A stretch of DNA of 16,908 nt from Methanothrix sp. GTDB taxonomy: Archaea; Halobacteriota; Methanosarcinia; Methanotrichales; Methanotrichaceae. The notes under the pieces are model-generated. The model saw nothing but the letters and a program-made list of their open reading frames with translations, was not told the origin of the DNA and made no database searches. Location: NCBI GenBank assembly GCA_003162615.1, contig PMNG01000113.1, forward strand, positions 1,361 through 18,268, in the 5' to 3' direction. Of the stretch, positions 6,421 through 13,469 are shown in pieces. Position 1 is the stretch's first letter, and each line of letters opens with the position of its first letter. The position numbers were made by a program, and so were the translations under genes.

Positions 6421-7695
6421 ATGGATGTTTCCTACTCTGCCTGGCGACAATTGACCGAAGAGAGGTTGGCACTTAAAGGGGAAAGCTTCTCCTTTCTCTT
6501 CGACCGCCGATACACGAATAGGCTCAACCGGATGAGCAGGGTTTTCTTCGAGGCCTATGTCAGGGCCACCAAAGAGCTAGCAGCCCAGGAGGATCGGTTC
6601 CCTAGCTTGAGTGAGATAGACGCCAAGATGGAGAGCGGCGCAGTGTACGCATTCAAGGATCGTCTCACTAAGAACACCGAGTTCTTTGAAGAGGTCAAGA
6701 TCTCGGGTGTATCCTACTTGGTGCCCAGAGCGAAGATGTTCGTGGATTCATCAGGCACCTACACCGAACTCGTGTTCAACTTTGATGAAGGTACGGTCGT
6801 ACTTCCCACCAGAAGAAAGGTACCAGTTCAGGTAGAGGCCACTTTGCTGGAACCCGAGGAAGCCGACCAAAAGCAGAAAACCATAGCTTCTATCGAAGAG
6901 AAGACAATCGAGACCGCTGAGCCGTCAGATATTGAAGTTGCTTATGAAGCATCCTCTGATGAGGAATCTCTAGCGGAGAATGAGATACTCGCCGATACAC
7001 AGCAGGGCGTTCCGGCTTACCCAGAGCATGCGCCAGAGCCGTTTGTAGATGTCGCGGAAGAGCCCGCACAGAGCACGTCTGGAGCAGCTAAGGAAAATTT
7101 TACTAGGCCCGACCAACCCCTCCCTGAAGCTGCAGCATCATCGACCGAGACAAAGATGCCGACACCTTCGGGAAATGATGAGGGCAATAGAAGCAAGACC
7201 AAGATCGCTGCTTTGGGACTGATCGCCCTGATCGTCGTTATAGCGGCAGGATCGTACTTCTTCGGTCTTGTCCCTCCTGGTCCTGCTAAGTTGGTGTACT
7301 ACTACTCGTTCCTCTCCAACACCAGCCAGGGCAATTTCCTTGGCTTGGATATTACGAACCGTGATGGGTTTAGTGATGAAATAGAAATGGTGCTGCCTCC
7401 AGACATCGATAGAAGCATAAGCTCCAGGGGCGGAGTGATAACCATATCTCATGCTGGCAATACATCCATTAGGCTGAACTCCAGTAGCGACGCTAGCGTG
7501 CGGTTGTACCTGTCCAAAAACTGGACGGCAATTCCGGTCATTCTCAGCTTGGCAGTTCCAAAAGGGTACGACTCCGGACTTGTTGTTCACGGAAAGGATT
7601 ACGATGTCAAGCGCAAGGACGACAAAATAATCCTCAGGTTCAATTGCACCCGAGAAGGGGTCAGCTTTGAGCAAAGCTACACTTCAAAGAGATGA
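6421..7695 (+). CDS. Single-pass membrane protein of unknown function
   Basis: With the ATG at 6421 the protein has 424 residues. Residues 1-140 are a folded, charged, partly helical domain. Residues about 143-258 are an acidic Glu/Ser/Pro-rich linker that looks disordered. A hydrophobic span at about 263-283 (KIAALGLIALIVVIAAGSYF) is one membrane segment. Residues 290-424 form a beta-rich domain with five N-glycosylation-type sequons (Asn 299, 347, 353, 367, 408). Basic residues before the span (RSKTK) predict the N-domain inside and the C-domain outside. In-frame ATGs at 6367 and 6394 were passed over because the TATA-like element falls between them and 6421. The 3' end overlaps the Taw2-like gene by 29 bases. 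I do not recognise either domain; the layout would suit an envelope-linked sensor or anchor, but nothing proves it. Confidence 0.8.
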   Translation: MDVSYSAWRQLTEERLALKGESFSFLFDRRYTNRLNRMSRVFFEAYVRATKELAAQEDRFPSLSEIDAKMESGAVYAFKDRLTKNTEFFEEVKISGVSYLVPRAKMFVDSSGTYTELVFNFDEGTVVLPTRRKVPVQVEATLLEPEEADQKQKTIASIEEKTIETAEPSDIEVAYEASSDEESLAENEILADTQQGVPAYPEHAPEPFVDVAEEPAQSTSGAAKENFTRPDQPLPEAAASSTETKMPTPSGNDEGNRSKTKIAALGLIALIVVIAAGSYFFGLVPPGPAKLVYYYSFLSNTSQGNFLGLDITNRDGFSDEIEMVLPPDIDRSISSRGGVITISHAGNTSIRLNSSSDASVRLYLSKNWTAIPVILSLAVPKGYDSGLVVHGKDYDVKRKDDKIILRFNCTREGVSFEQSYTSKR

Positions 7696-8719
7696 CGAAC
7701 ATCAACAGGGCTTCCTGGCCGCTCTGGTCAGTCGAGGCGAGGCCAAGGTTGCCATTGAGGAGATCTCTGCAAGTGGCCTTCTCGATTCACGGAGAAAAGT
7801 CCTGACAAGGCAGAGCCTGGTCGAGATACCCGTTAAAAAGCCCCCGTTAGCCTATCAAACGGTCGCCCAGGAGCACCCAGAGTTTTTTAAGAGCTCCCCC
7901 GGACTGACGGATCTCATGAAAATCCAGATGAACCCAAACCAGCTCGAGCTCTTGCCGCGTGGATGGTTCATCCTGGGAGACATCATAATTGTCAAGATCC
8001 AGCCTCAACTGGAGAGATTCAAACACCAGATTGGAGATGCCCTTCTATCTATCTATCCTCGCTGTAAATCAGTGCTGTGCGACTTCGGGATCGAAGGGCC
8101 ACTCAGGGAGCCCGTCCGGGAGATCATCGCTGGAGAGTCCTCAGAAACTGTCCACCGGGAGAACGGCGTTTTTTTCAAACTGGATGCCCTCAGGGTGATG
8201 TTCTCTCAGGGCAACCTTAGCGAACGCATGCGCATGAGTCATCTTGGTCGCGACGAGATTGTCGTGGACATGTTTGCCGGGATCGGCTATTTTGCTCTCC
8301 CTATGGCAGTCCATGCCAAGCCCAAAAGAGTTCTGGCCATCGAGATAAATCCAGTGGCTTACGGATACCTGAAAGAAAATGTGCGCCTCAATCACGCCGA
8401 ATCCATCGTGGAGCCTGTCCTCGGCGACTGCCAAAAGGCGACTCCACAAGGCGTTGCCGACAGGGTCGTGATGGGTTATGTGGGCGCAACAGATCGATAT
8501 CTCAGAACTGGAATTCAAGCCCTGCGCCCCGGAGGGGTGCTACATTATCACCAGACAATCCCTTCCAGGAAGTATCCGGACGATGCCATAAAGGACGTGG
8601 TCGAAGCGGCCGAGAAGCTAGGGAAGAGAGTAGAAATCCTGAACTATGCCAGGGTGAAGAAGTATTCGCCGGGAGTCGTCCACGCAGTGGTCGATGCCTG
8701 CATCGAAAACTATTATTAG
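7667..8719 (+). CDS. taw2: Taw2-like tRNA-Phe wyosine aminocarboxypropyltransferase (Trm5/Taw2 family)
   Basis: A SAM-binding protein of 350 residues. The Rossmann domain has motif I VVDMFAGIGYFALP (199-212), motif II AIEINPVAYGYLKEN (224-238), LGDC (252-255), and MGYVGATDRYL at 269-279 followed by PGGVLHYH (288-295). Where Trm5 m1G methyltransferases carry an NLP-type catalytic motif, this protein has MGYV. That favours Taw2, which transfers the 3-amino-3-carboxypropyl group of SAM to 4-demethylwyosine at position 37 of tRNA-Phe. The terminal segment VKKYSPGVVHAVVD is also typical. The likely start is TTG 7667 with GGGG-type purines just upstream; it lies inside the end of the membrane-protein gene, indicating coupled expression. 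An aminocarboxypropyl rather than methyl transfer is inferred from the missing NLP. Confidence 0.8.
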   Translation: MSKATLQRDDEHQQGFLAALVSRGEAKVAIEEISASGLLDSRRKVLTRQSLVEIPVKKPPLAYQTVAQEHPEFFKSSPGLTDLMKIQMNPNQLELLPRGWFILGDIIIVKIQPQLERFKHQIGDALLSIYPRCKSVLCDFGIEGPLREPVREIIAGESSETVHRENGVFFKLDALRVMFSQGNLSERMRMSHLGRDEIVVDMFAGIGYFALPMAVHAKPKRVLAIEINPVAYGYLKENVRLNHAESIVEPVLGDCQKATPQGVADRVVMGYVGATDRYLRTGIQALRPGGVLHYHQTIPSRKYPDDAIKDVVEAAEKLGKRVEILNYARVKKYSPGVVHAVVDACIENYY

Positions 8720-9031
8720 TAATTTATATATCTATAGACATATCACGTTGGATTGCTGTTACGGCTCCGTCGCATAAAAAGACGCGAAGTCGCCAACCAA
8801 AATGTTTCTAGGGTGAGCTGCGATGGATACGGATTCCGAGATCGAGTTCGGTTGATGCTTCCTTCAATCATTGTCCACTTGAATAATGATAACGATGAAG
8901 CGCATTCCGAAGGGGCGCATGTTGAGATCCTTGAAACTGTAACCCATTCTGAAGGATTTGGGACATGCAGTTCAGATAGTAACCAAAGGATCGATAGATT
9001 AATAACCTCCTTCGATATGGATTATGGTCGA
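8720..9031. other. Intergenic region with strong TATA box, no clear gene
   Basis: 312 bases between the Taw2-like gene and tRNA-Gln. A strong TATA sequence (TTTATATA, 8723-8730) lies just after the stop codon and would start RNA near 8753. An open frame of 97 codons begins with TTG 8753, but it runs 15 bases into the tRNA and has no recognisable family, so I do not call it. A short motif, CATTC(C/T)GAAGG, occurs twice (about 8902 and 8944). Whether the promoter serves a long tRNA precursor, a small RNA or nothing is undecided. Confidence 0.4.
8997..9006 (+). promoter_or_regulatory. TATA-like promoter of tRNA-Gln
   Basis: GATTAATAAC is centred about 31 bases before the first base of the tRNA, the expected archaeal spacing. 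Confidence 0.4.
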
Positions 9032-9104
9032 AGCCCGGTAGTGTAGCGGTCAATCACGGGAGGCTCTGGACCTCCTCACCTAGGTTCGAATCCTGGCCGG
9101 GCTA
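9032..9104 (+). tRNA. tRNA-Gln (anticodon CUG)
   Basis: A full cloverleaf can be drawn. The acceptor stem AGCCCGG/CCGGGCT (9032-9038 with 9097-9103) has seven pairs. The D arm GTG/CAC has a U-U mismatch at its base. The anticodon stem GGAGG/CCTCC (9059-9063 with 9071-9075) encloses the seven-base loop CTCTGGA, anticodon CTG at 9066-9068, reading CAG (glutamine). The T arm CTAGG/CCTGG encloses TTCGAAT. The discriminator is A9104, and CCA is not encoded. The first pair is A1-U72, the known identity feature by which archaeal GatDE recognises Glu-tRNA-Gln for amidation to Gln-tRNA-Gln; archaea lack a direct GlnRS. No intron is present. Confidence 0.95.
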
Positions 9105-9169
9105 TTAATCCATCTATTCTCTGCGCTATTTGTTTAACAAGGAATAATAAAAAGATACAGAATCATTAT

Positions 9170-9496
9170 TCAGGGAGTTGTTCCGCCCTTTCGCAGGTCG
9201 TCCATCGCCTGGCGGTTCATCCTTATCTCTGCCATCTGAACGGCTCCCATGGCCTCAATGGTCTTGGAGAGCATGCTTGACACGGCCTGACCCAATTGGT
9301 CATCGCCACTTGCCAAGGCCATGGAGACGGCGTGCCCAAGCCGATAGGCACTCCAGCACGCATAAGCGAAATGCACCATCAAATCCTCCAGCCCTCCTTC
9401 TATCCATGGTCCTGACGAGTCCGGCCAGCTCACTCGAGATCTGATTCGGGCCATGTCGGTGATCTCTACCTCAAACTGGATAATTCCTTCGGCCAT
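9170..9496 (-). CDS. Small conserved-looking protein of unknown function (108 aa)
   Basis: Read on the minus strand from ATG 9496, which has a near-perfect AGGAGGT ribosome site six bases upstream; this rejects the longer reading from 9676. The protein begins MAEGIIQFEVEITDMARI. An N-terminal beta-like strand region is followed from about residue 35 by amphipathic helices, including VHFAYACWSAYRLGHAVSMA (41-60), which is rich in Ala and aromatics but broken by charged residues, so a soluble helical bundle is more likely than a membrane segment. A TATA-like element on the same strand (9555-9563) would give a leader of about 35 bases. The family is not recognised. It stands alone between tRNA-Gln and the unexplained block. 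The ribosome site makes coding very likely. Confidence 0.75.
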   Translation of the reverse strand: MAEGIIQFEVEITDMARIRSRVSWPDSSGPWIEGGLEDLMVHFAYACWSAYRLGHAVSMALASGDDQLGQAVSSMLSKTIEAMGAVQMAEIRMNRQAMDDLRKGGTTP

Positions 9497-9554
9497 CAAA
9501 AACCTCCTGGATGGAAACGGGAAAAATGGTAGACGAAGAAGATCTCCATTCACG

Positions 9555-9563
9555 ATTAATATA
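9555..9563 (-). promoter_or_regulatory. TATA-like promoter for the 108-aa gene
   Basis: TATATTAAT on the minus strand lies about 60 bases before the ATG at 9496. It would initiate near 9530 and leave a short leader containing the AGGAGGT ribosome site. Confidence 0.4.
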
Positions 9564-9696
9564 GAGTTCATGACTATTGAAGATTGCTGTGGAGTCACGG
9601 ATTTACAGATCCCATGGATTTTAGATGTGGGAAATGCCAAAATCGGCATGTCGAGTCGAAAACTAGATATAATCATAACGATTATAGTAGTAGTTT

Positions 9697-10180
9697 GCCG
9701 CGACTTATGTAATTAGTCTCGCTGGAGCGTCGATTAAGCTCGGAAGGCCAAAGTTCTAAACGCGACTAAGGGCGTCGACCGCCATCTTCATTTGACGGTG
9801 ACGGATAAGAAAGGGGCTGGAAGAGCGCCACGCAATCTTGCGTAGTCTTCGGTCGCCCGCCTTCAAAAGAGAAGGGTGGAGGCGGCAAGAGAGGTGCACG
9901 CCGTCATTGGCGTAGCAAGCCGTCGTTCAGCAAGATCTATGACATAGCAAAGTGCGGTGCAGGTGTATGTAGAGGCCCAAGCGCCAAGCAGGCTTTTCAT
10001 CTTATGGTGAAGCGTTTCCGCAAATGGGGCACTGTGCTAAATTCCAGTGTTGCAGCGGTTGGGTTTTCGCGTAGAACCAAAGAAGGGCGAGACGAGGCCG
10101 TCACGAGATGGCTCCTATCAAAGGGCGTTGTGGCTTTCGGCGTTCGTCTCGACTCTGTTCCACTTGCTATGTGTTTTTAA
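9697..10180 (+). other. Unassigned block: candidate structured RNA or decayed gene
   Basis: No convincing gene covers this part of the 836-base gap between 9496 and 10333. Its base composition is like the genes rather than the AT-rich spacers around it. A TATA-like AGATATAATC (9665-9674) precedes it and GTGTTTTT (10171-10178) closes it. Inverted repeats include ACGCA/TGCGT (about 9829-9842), ACGCC/GGCGT (9898-9913), CACTG/CAGTG nested in CCGC/GCGG (10017-10058), TTGG-TT/AACCAA (10058-10079), and CGAGACGA/TCGTCTCG enclosing GCCG/CGGC and CAC/GTG (10088-10151). I do not see RNase P RNA or SRP RNA signatures. In one plus frame 123 codons (9809-10177) lack a stop and are Arg/Lys/Gly-rich, but there is no start codon before 10004. 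An RNA gene, a gene remnant and chance remain open. Confidence 0.3.
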
Positions 10181-10332
10181 GGCTTAATTGTTTGTAGCAC
10201 TCAGTTTTCTGCCACTTTTCCTTTCTTAAATTTGGGACAACCTAGAATCACAGCAGGGCAAAATTTATATCCTATCACTACCTTTGAGTTAGTATATAGA
10301 AGTAATCATAAGCGATCTTGAGGTGATATTCA
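10181..10332 (+). promoter_or_regulatory. hsp20 upstream region with two TATA boxes
   Basis: Two TATA-like elements stand in series before hsp20: AAATTTATATC (10261-10271), preceded by purine-rich GGCA as a weak BRE, and AGTATATAGA (10291-10300). They would start RNA near 10292 and 10321. The upstream one leaves a leader containing the whole ribosome site GAGGTGAT (10320-10327). The downstream one would start almost at that site. Two start sites could allow basal and heat-induced expression; that use is inference. The rest (10181-10260) is T-rich and shows nothing else. Confidence 0.5.
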
Positions 10333-10923
10333 ATGTGGGAAGATAAGAAATATCCATCGATATTCGACATATTTGAGAGCTTTACAAAGGGATTTCCCTT
10401 TGAGAGAAAGGACAAGACCAGCGAGGATTGGTTCAGGATGCCTTTTGACGACTTGATAAAAAAGTTTGATGAATCAATGCCGGATGCGTTCGGAGATCTC
10501 GTAAAAGAGGAGAAGACACCTGACGGAGTTGCCCGAAGGTATGGCCCATTTGTGTACGGGTTCAGCTACACGGCCGAGCCTGGAAAAGAACCCGTATTCC
10601 AGGAGTTCGGAAACATCAAACCATCCCATCGCGGGATTGAGCCAAGTGCGGGTAGAGAACCATTGGTCGATGTTATGGATGACAAGGACAAGTACAGGAT
10701 CTTCGCGGAGCTGCCCGGAGTGGAGAAGGACAACATAAAGCTGGATGCAGCCGAAGACAGCATTGAGATCTCCACAAAGGACGACAAGAAGTTCTACAAG
10801 ATGATCCCCCTAGAGTCGACCGTCGATCCGGACAGCACCAAGGCGTCCTACAAAAATGGCGTGCTGACCGTCGAGCTTGAGAAGATGGATAAACGAAAGG
10901 GCAAGGAGATCAAGATAGACTAA
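10333..10923 (+). CDS. hsp20: Small heat-shock protein, Hsp20/alpha-crystallin family
   Basis: ATP-independent chaperone that holds unfolding proteins during heat or other stress; cytoplasmic oligomer. The 196-residue protein has a 100-residue N-terminal arm with many aromatics. Its segment YGPFVYGFSYT-EPG-EP-FQEFGNI (70-95) is typical of archaeal members. The alpha-crystallin domain spans about 109-184, with the signature ASYKNGVLTV (171-180, the A-x-x-x-n-GVL motif) and PGVEKDNI (128-135). A C-terminal Ile-Lys-Ile (193-195) matches the I-x-I motif that links subunits into oligomers. The start ATG has GAGGTGAT about seven bases upstream. It is monocistronic: two TATA boxes precede it and a hairpin plus T-rich tract follow directly. 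Confidence 0.93.
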   Translation: MWEDKKYPSIFDIFESFTKGFPFERKDKTSEDWFRMPFDDLIKKFDESMPDAFGDLVKEEKTPDGVARRYGPFVYGFSYTAEPGKEPVFQEFGNIKPSHRGIEPSAGREPLVDVMDDKDKYRIFAELPGVEKDNIKLDAAEDSIEISTKDDKKFYKMIPLESTVDPDSTKASYKNGVLTVELEKMDKRKGKEIKID

Positions 10924-10928
10924 AGCAG

Positions 10929-10977
10929 TCCCAATATTTGGGATCTTGGTTTTTGCTCTTTTCTCTTTATTTTTTTC
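10929..10977 (+). terminator. Hairpin and T-rich terminator after hsp20
   Basis: A perfect six-base stem, TCCCAA/TTGGGA with loop TAT (10929-10943), begins six bases after the stop codon. T tracts GGTTTTTG and TATTTTTTTC (to 10977) follow. The arrangement resembles an intrinsic terminator. In archaea the T tract is the active part and the hairpin may help or protect the 3' end. Confidence 0.7.
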
Positions 10978-11464
10978 ATTGATTCAAGTTGCATATCTTT
11001 TTGTGACGTTATTCACAGTTCTCCGATGATAAGCATCCTCCATCCAAAACCATTTTCTTAATCTCCTGTATTTTAACTCCTCCAAGAGTTATATGGGATT
11101 CATATGAGCTGAAAGAACCTAAAAAGGCATTCACAAAGCCTCAATGTGAAAAATAGATACTTAAGTCATACAGAGAACTAGTAGTTTGGGTAGGGTGAGT
11201 GGAGGTCAATCACAGACAAAAAGGAGAGTGAAGGACATTGTACCAAATAAACATAAATAGATTTGTGGCAAATACAAAAGAAATGATAAAACGCAACATA
11301 GTAATCTATTCCTTATATGCTCTCTATTGCCGTCTTTGGTATTCATTTAATCATATACGAAGCTAGCCCAAAGATGGCTCATTCGGCAATCCGGTATTAG
11401 ATGGCTATTTCAGCCTTAACATTCTCGACAAACAAACCGGTTAACCACGTCGATCGTCTTATAC

Positions 11465-11479
11465 CAAAAACTTTATATC
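11465..11479 (+). promoter_or_regulatory. Strong BRE/TATA element 190 bases upstream of glyS
   Basis: AAAAACTTTATATC matches the archaeal BRE plus TATA consensus closely, better than any other element in the window. Transcription would start near 11500. No credible reading frame follows, so it serves either a glyS transcript with a leader of about 165 bases or an uncharacterised small RNA. Confidence 0.5.
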
Positions 11480-11628
11480 CGTTCAATGTCGTATTATACT
11501 TTGGCAAAGGTCGAGATCTTTTCTCCCTCCTACATCCCTGACTTTTGCTTTTCCCCTCCTTAAATGATTTCCAGTAGCCTAAAGCTCTTTTATTAAAGTT
11601 CGGGCAATTCAATGCGAATATGACAAAG

Positions 11629-11637
11629 GTTAAATTA
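11629..11637 (+). promoter_or_regulatory. Proximal TATA-like promoter of glyS
   Basis: GTTAAATTA is centred about 33 bases before the glyS ATG and would give a leader of only a few bases that still holds the GAGGT ribosome site (11658-11662). Confidence 0.4.
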
Positions 11638-11666
11638 TCCCCCGTATTTTAAACTGCGAGGTTTGC

Positions 11667-13418
11667 ATGGACAACTACGAGAAGATAACCGAGCTTGGCC
11701 GTAGGCGCGGCTTCATGTGGCCGGCCTTCGAGCTCTACGGCGGGGCTGCGGGATTCTACGATTACGGCCCATTGGGTGCCACGCTGAAGAGGAGAATCGA
11801 GGACACCTGGCGGCAGTTCTTCGTAATTCAGGAAGGCTTCGCCGAGATAGAAGCTCCCACCATCGGCGTAGAGGGAATCTTCCAGGCCTCAGGCCACCTC
11901 AGTGGCTTCTCCGATCCCCTGACCGGATGCAAGGAGTGCAAGGAGGTCTACAGGGCCGACCACCTCATAAAGCACATAATCGAGGTTCCTGACGCTCTTT
12001 CCAATGAGGAGATCTACAAGGTCATCCAAGAGAACGAAGTGGCCTGTCCGGAGTGCGGAGGAGAACTCTCCGAGGTCTACGAGTTCAACCTCATGTTCAA
12101 GACCATGATCGGGCCGGGCAACAAGACCCAAGGCTACCTGCGTCCGGAAACTGCTCAGGGCATGTTCATAAACTTCCCCCGGCTTCTCCGATACTTCCGC
12201 GATTCGTTGCCTTTTGCGGCCGTCCAGATAGGCAAATCCTACAGAAATGAGATCTCACCCCGTCAGGGTGTGATCAGGCTCAGGGAGTTCACCCAGGCCG
12301 AGGCGGAGATCTTCATCGACCCCAGGGACAAAACCCATCCTAAGTTCGACCAGGTCAAGGACATCAGCATGAAGTTCTACTCCCAGGCAGCGCAGGAGAA
12401 GGGCGAGCCTGAGGAGATGACCTTTGGAGAGGCAGTGGGGCGAGGAATCGTAGCCCACCAGACGCTTGCATATTACGTCGCCAGAACTTATCAGTTCCTC
12501 CTAGCAGTGGGCGTATCTCCGGAACGCCTGCGGTTCCGCCAGCACAAGTCGGACGAGATGGCACATTATGCTGCCGACTGCTGGGATGCAGAGGTGCTCC
12601 TGGATCACCTTGGCTGGATAGAGATCGTGGGCGTGGCGGATCGGACCGACTACGACCTCAAAGCCCACGCGGCCCAGAGCAAGGTCAGCCTCACAGTCTT
12701 CGTGCACTACGATCAGCCCGTCAAGCGGAAGAAGCTCGTTGTAAAACCGGATATGAAGGCCTTGGGCCCGAGATTCAAGGGCCAAGCCAAGACCGTGGCT
12801 GAAGCCCTCAAAGCCATGAGCGTCGAGGACCTTAAAGGAGATAAGATCATAGTCCAGGTTGGTGGCGAGCCTGTGGAGATAGATCCGTCCCTGGTCTCCT
12901 ACGAGACTGTGGTGGAGGAGATCCGTGGGGAGGAGATCGTTCCCCACGTCATCGAGCCCTCCTTCGGCATAGACCGCATAGTTTACACCGTCATGGACCA
13001 CTCCTTCTATGAGGATGTCGTGGACGGAGAGCCGAGATCGGTCCTGAAGTTTAATTCAAAGGTGGCTCCAGTTGATGTGGCCATTCTACCCCTCATGGAC
13101 AGAGACGTTCTTGTAAAACCATCCAAGGCGGTCCTTGACGGCTTAAGGTCCAGAGGGATCAGAGTGGACTACGACACCTCCGGCTCTATAGGCAGGAGGT
13201 ACCGGCGGAACGATGAGGTGGGCACGCCCTACTGCGTTACCATAGACTACGAGACCCTGGAACAGGGGACTGTCACCATCAGGGACAGAGACTCCATGAA
13301 GCAAGTCAAGCTCGACGCCCAACGGCTTATCGGTGTCCTCGAAGAACTCCTCGCTGGAGACAGGAAGTTCCTAGACGCAGGAGTCCCGGTTGTTGCGCTC
13401 GCTGCCAAGGAGCAATGA
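11667..13418 (+). CDS. glyS: Glycyl-tRNA synthetase (archaeal/eukaryotic alpha2 type)
   Basis: Charges tRNA-Gly with glycine; class II enzyme, homodimeric in this subgroup. The 583 residues match the family. Near the N-terminus is RRRGFMWPAFELYGGAAGFYDYGPLG (12-37), the motif 1 region. Next is an insert with two Cys pairs, GCKEC (88-91) and CPEC (127-130), probably zinc-binding. Motif 2 is GKSYRNEISPRQG...LREFTQAEAE (189-213) and motif 3 is EPSFGIDRIVY (430-440). The anticodon-binding domain starts at about 468 (PVDVAILPL) and runs to the end. The ATG is supported by GAGGT four bases upstream and a TATA-like box about 33 bases upstream. A kinase-like membrane protein follows 51 bases downstream on the same strand and could be cotranscribed. 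Confidence 0.97.
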   Translation: MDNYEKITELGRRRGFMWPAFELYGGAAGFYDYGPLGATLKRRIEDTWRQFFVIQEGFAEIEAPTIGVEGIFQASGHLSGFSDPLTGCKECKEVYRADHLIKHIIEVPDALSNEEIYKVIQENEVACPECGGELSEVYEFNLMFKTMIGPGNKTQGYLRPETAQGMFINFPRLLRYFRDSLPFAAVQIGKSYRNEISPRQGVIRLREFTQAEAEIFIDPRDKTHPKFDQVKDISMKFYSQAAQEKGEPEEMTFGEAVGRGIVAHQTLAYYVARTYQFLLAVGVSPERLRFRQHKSDEMAHYAADCWDAEVLLDHLGWIEIVGVADRTDYDLKAHAAQSKVSLTVFVHYDQPVKRKKLVVKPDMKALGPRFKGQAKTVAEALKAMSVEDLKGDKIIVQVGGEPVEIDPSLVSYETVVEEIRGEEIVPHVIEPSFGIDRIVYTVMDHSFYEDVVDGEPRSVLKFNSKVAPVDVAILPLMDRDVLVKPSKAVLDGLRSRGIRVDYDTSGSIGRRYRRNDEVGTPYCVTIDYETLEQGTVTIRDRDSMKQVKLDAQRLIGVLEELLAGDRKFLDAGVPVVALAAKEQ

Positions 13419-13469
13419 ATCGCCGGCGCAAGCTGGAATGAATTTTCTTTTTGAAAGGTGAGACGAAGA

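Larger units (their letters stand above)
10978..11666. other. Long AT-rich spacer before glyS
   Basis: About 690 bases with much lower GC than the genes and stop codons in all frames. The longest open reading is 71 codons on the minus strand (11612-11397, TTG start). It has no recognisable family or ribosome site, so it is not called. It contains two plus-strand promoter-like elements, described separately (11465-11479 and 11629-11637). I see no tRNA, CRISPR array or long repeat. It may be a decayed gene or a hub for small RNAs, but nothing in the sequence decides this. Confidence 0.5.

Noticed and set aside
8753..9046. 97-residue open frame upstream of tRNA-Gln
   Set aside because: It starts with TTG without a ribosome site, overlaps the tRNA by 15 bases and has no recognisable family.
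9170..9676. 168-residue version of the small minus-strand gene
   Set aside because: The ATG at 9496 has a near-perfect AGGAGGT ribosome site; the upstream extension has none and is poorly conserved-looking.
9697..10180. RNase P RNA or SRP RNA
   Set aside because: The conserved GAAAGTCC/ACAGA-GGCTTA elements of RNase P are absent apart from an isolated GGCTTA at 10181, which could pair with AAGGCC at 9744 only with a non-standard bulge. The SRP helix 8 consensus is also absent.
11014..11110. C/D-box small RNA (GATGAT near 11025 and CTGA near 11109)
   Set aside because: The spacing of about 85 bases is too long and internal C'/D' boxes and terminal pairing are not visible.
11397..11612. 71-residue minus-strand frame in the glyS spacer
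   Set aside because: TTG start, no ribosome site, AT-rich spacer composition and overlap with a strong plus-strand promoter element.
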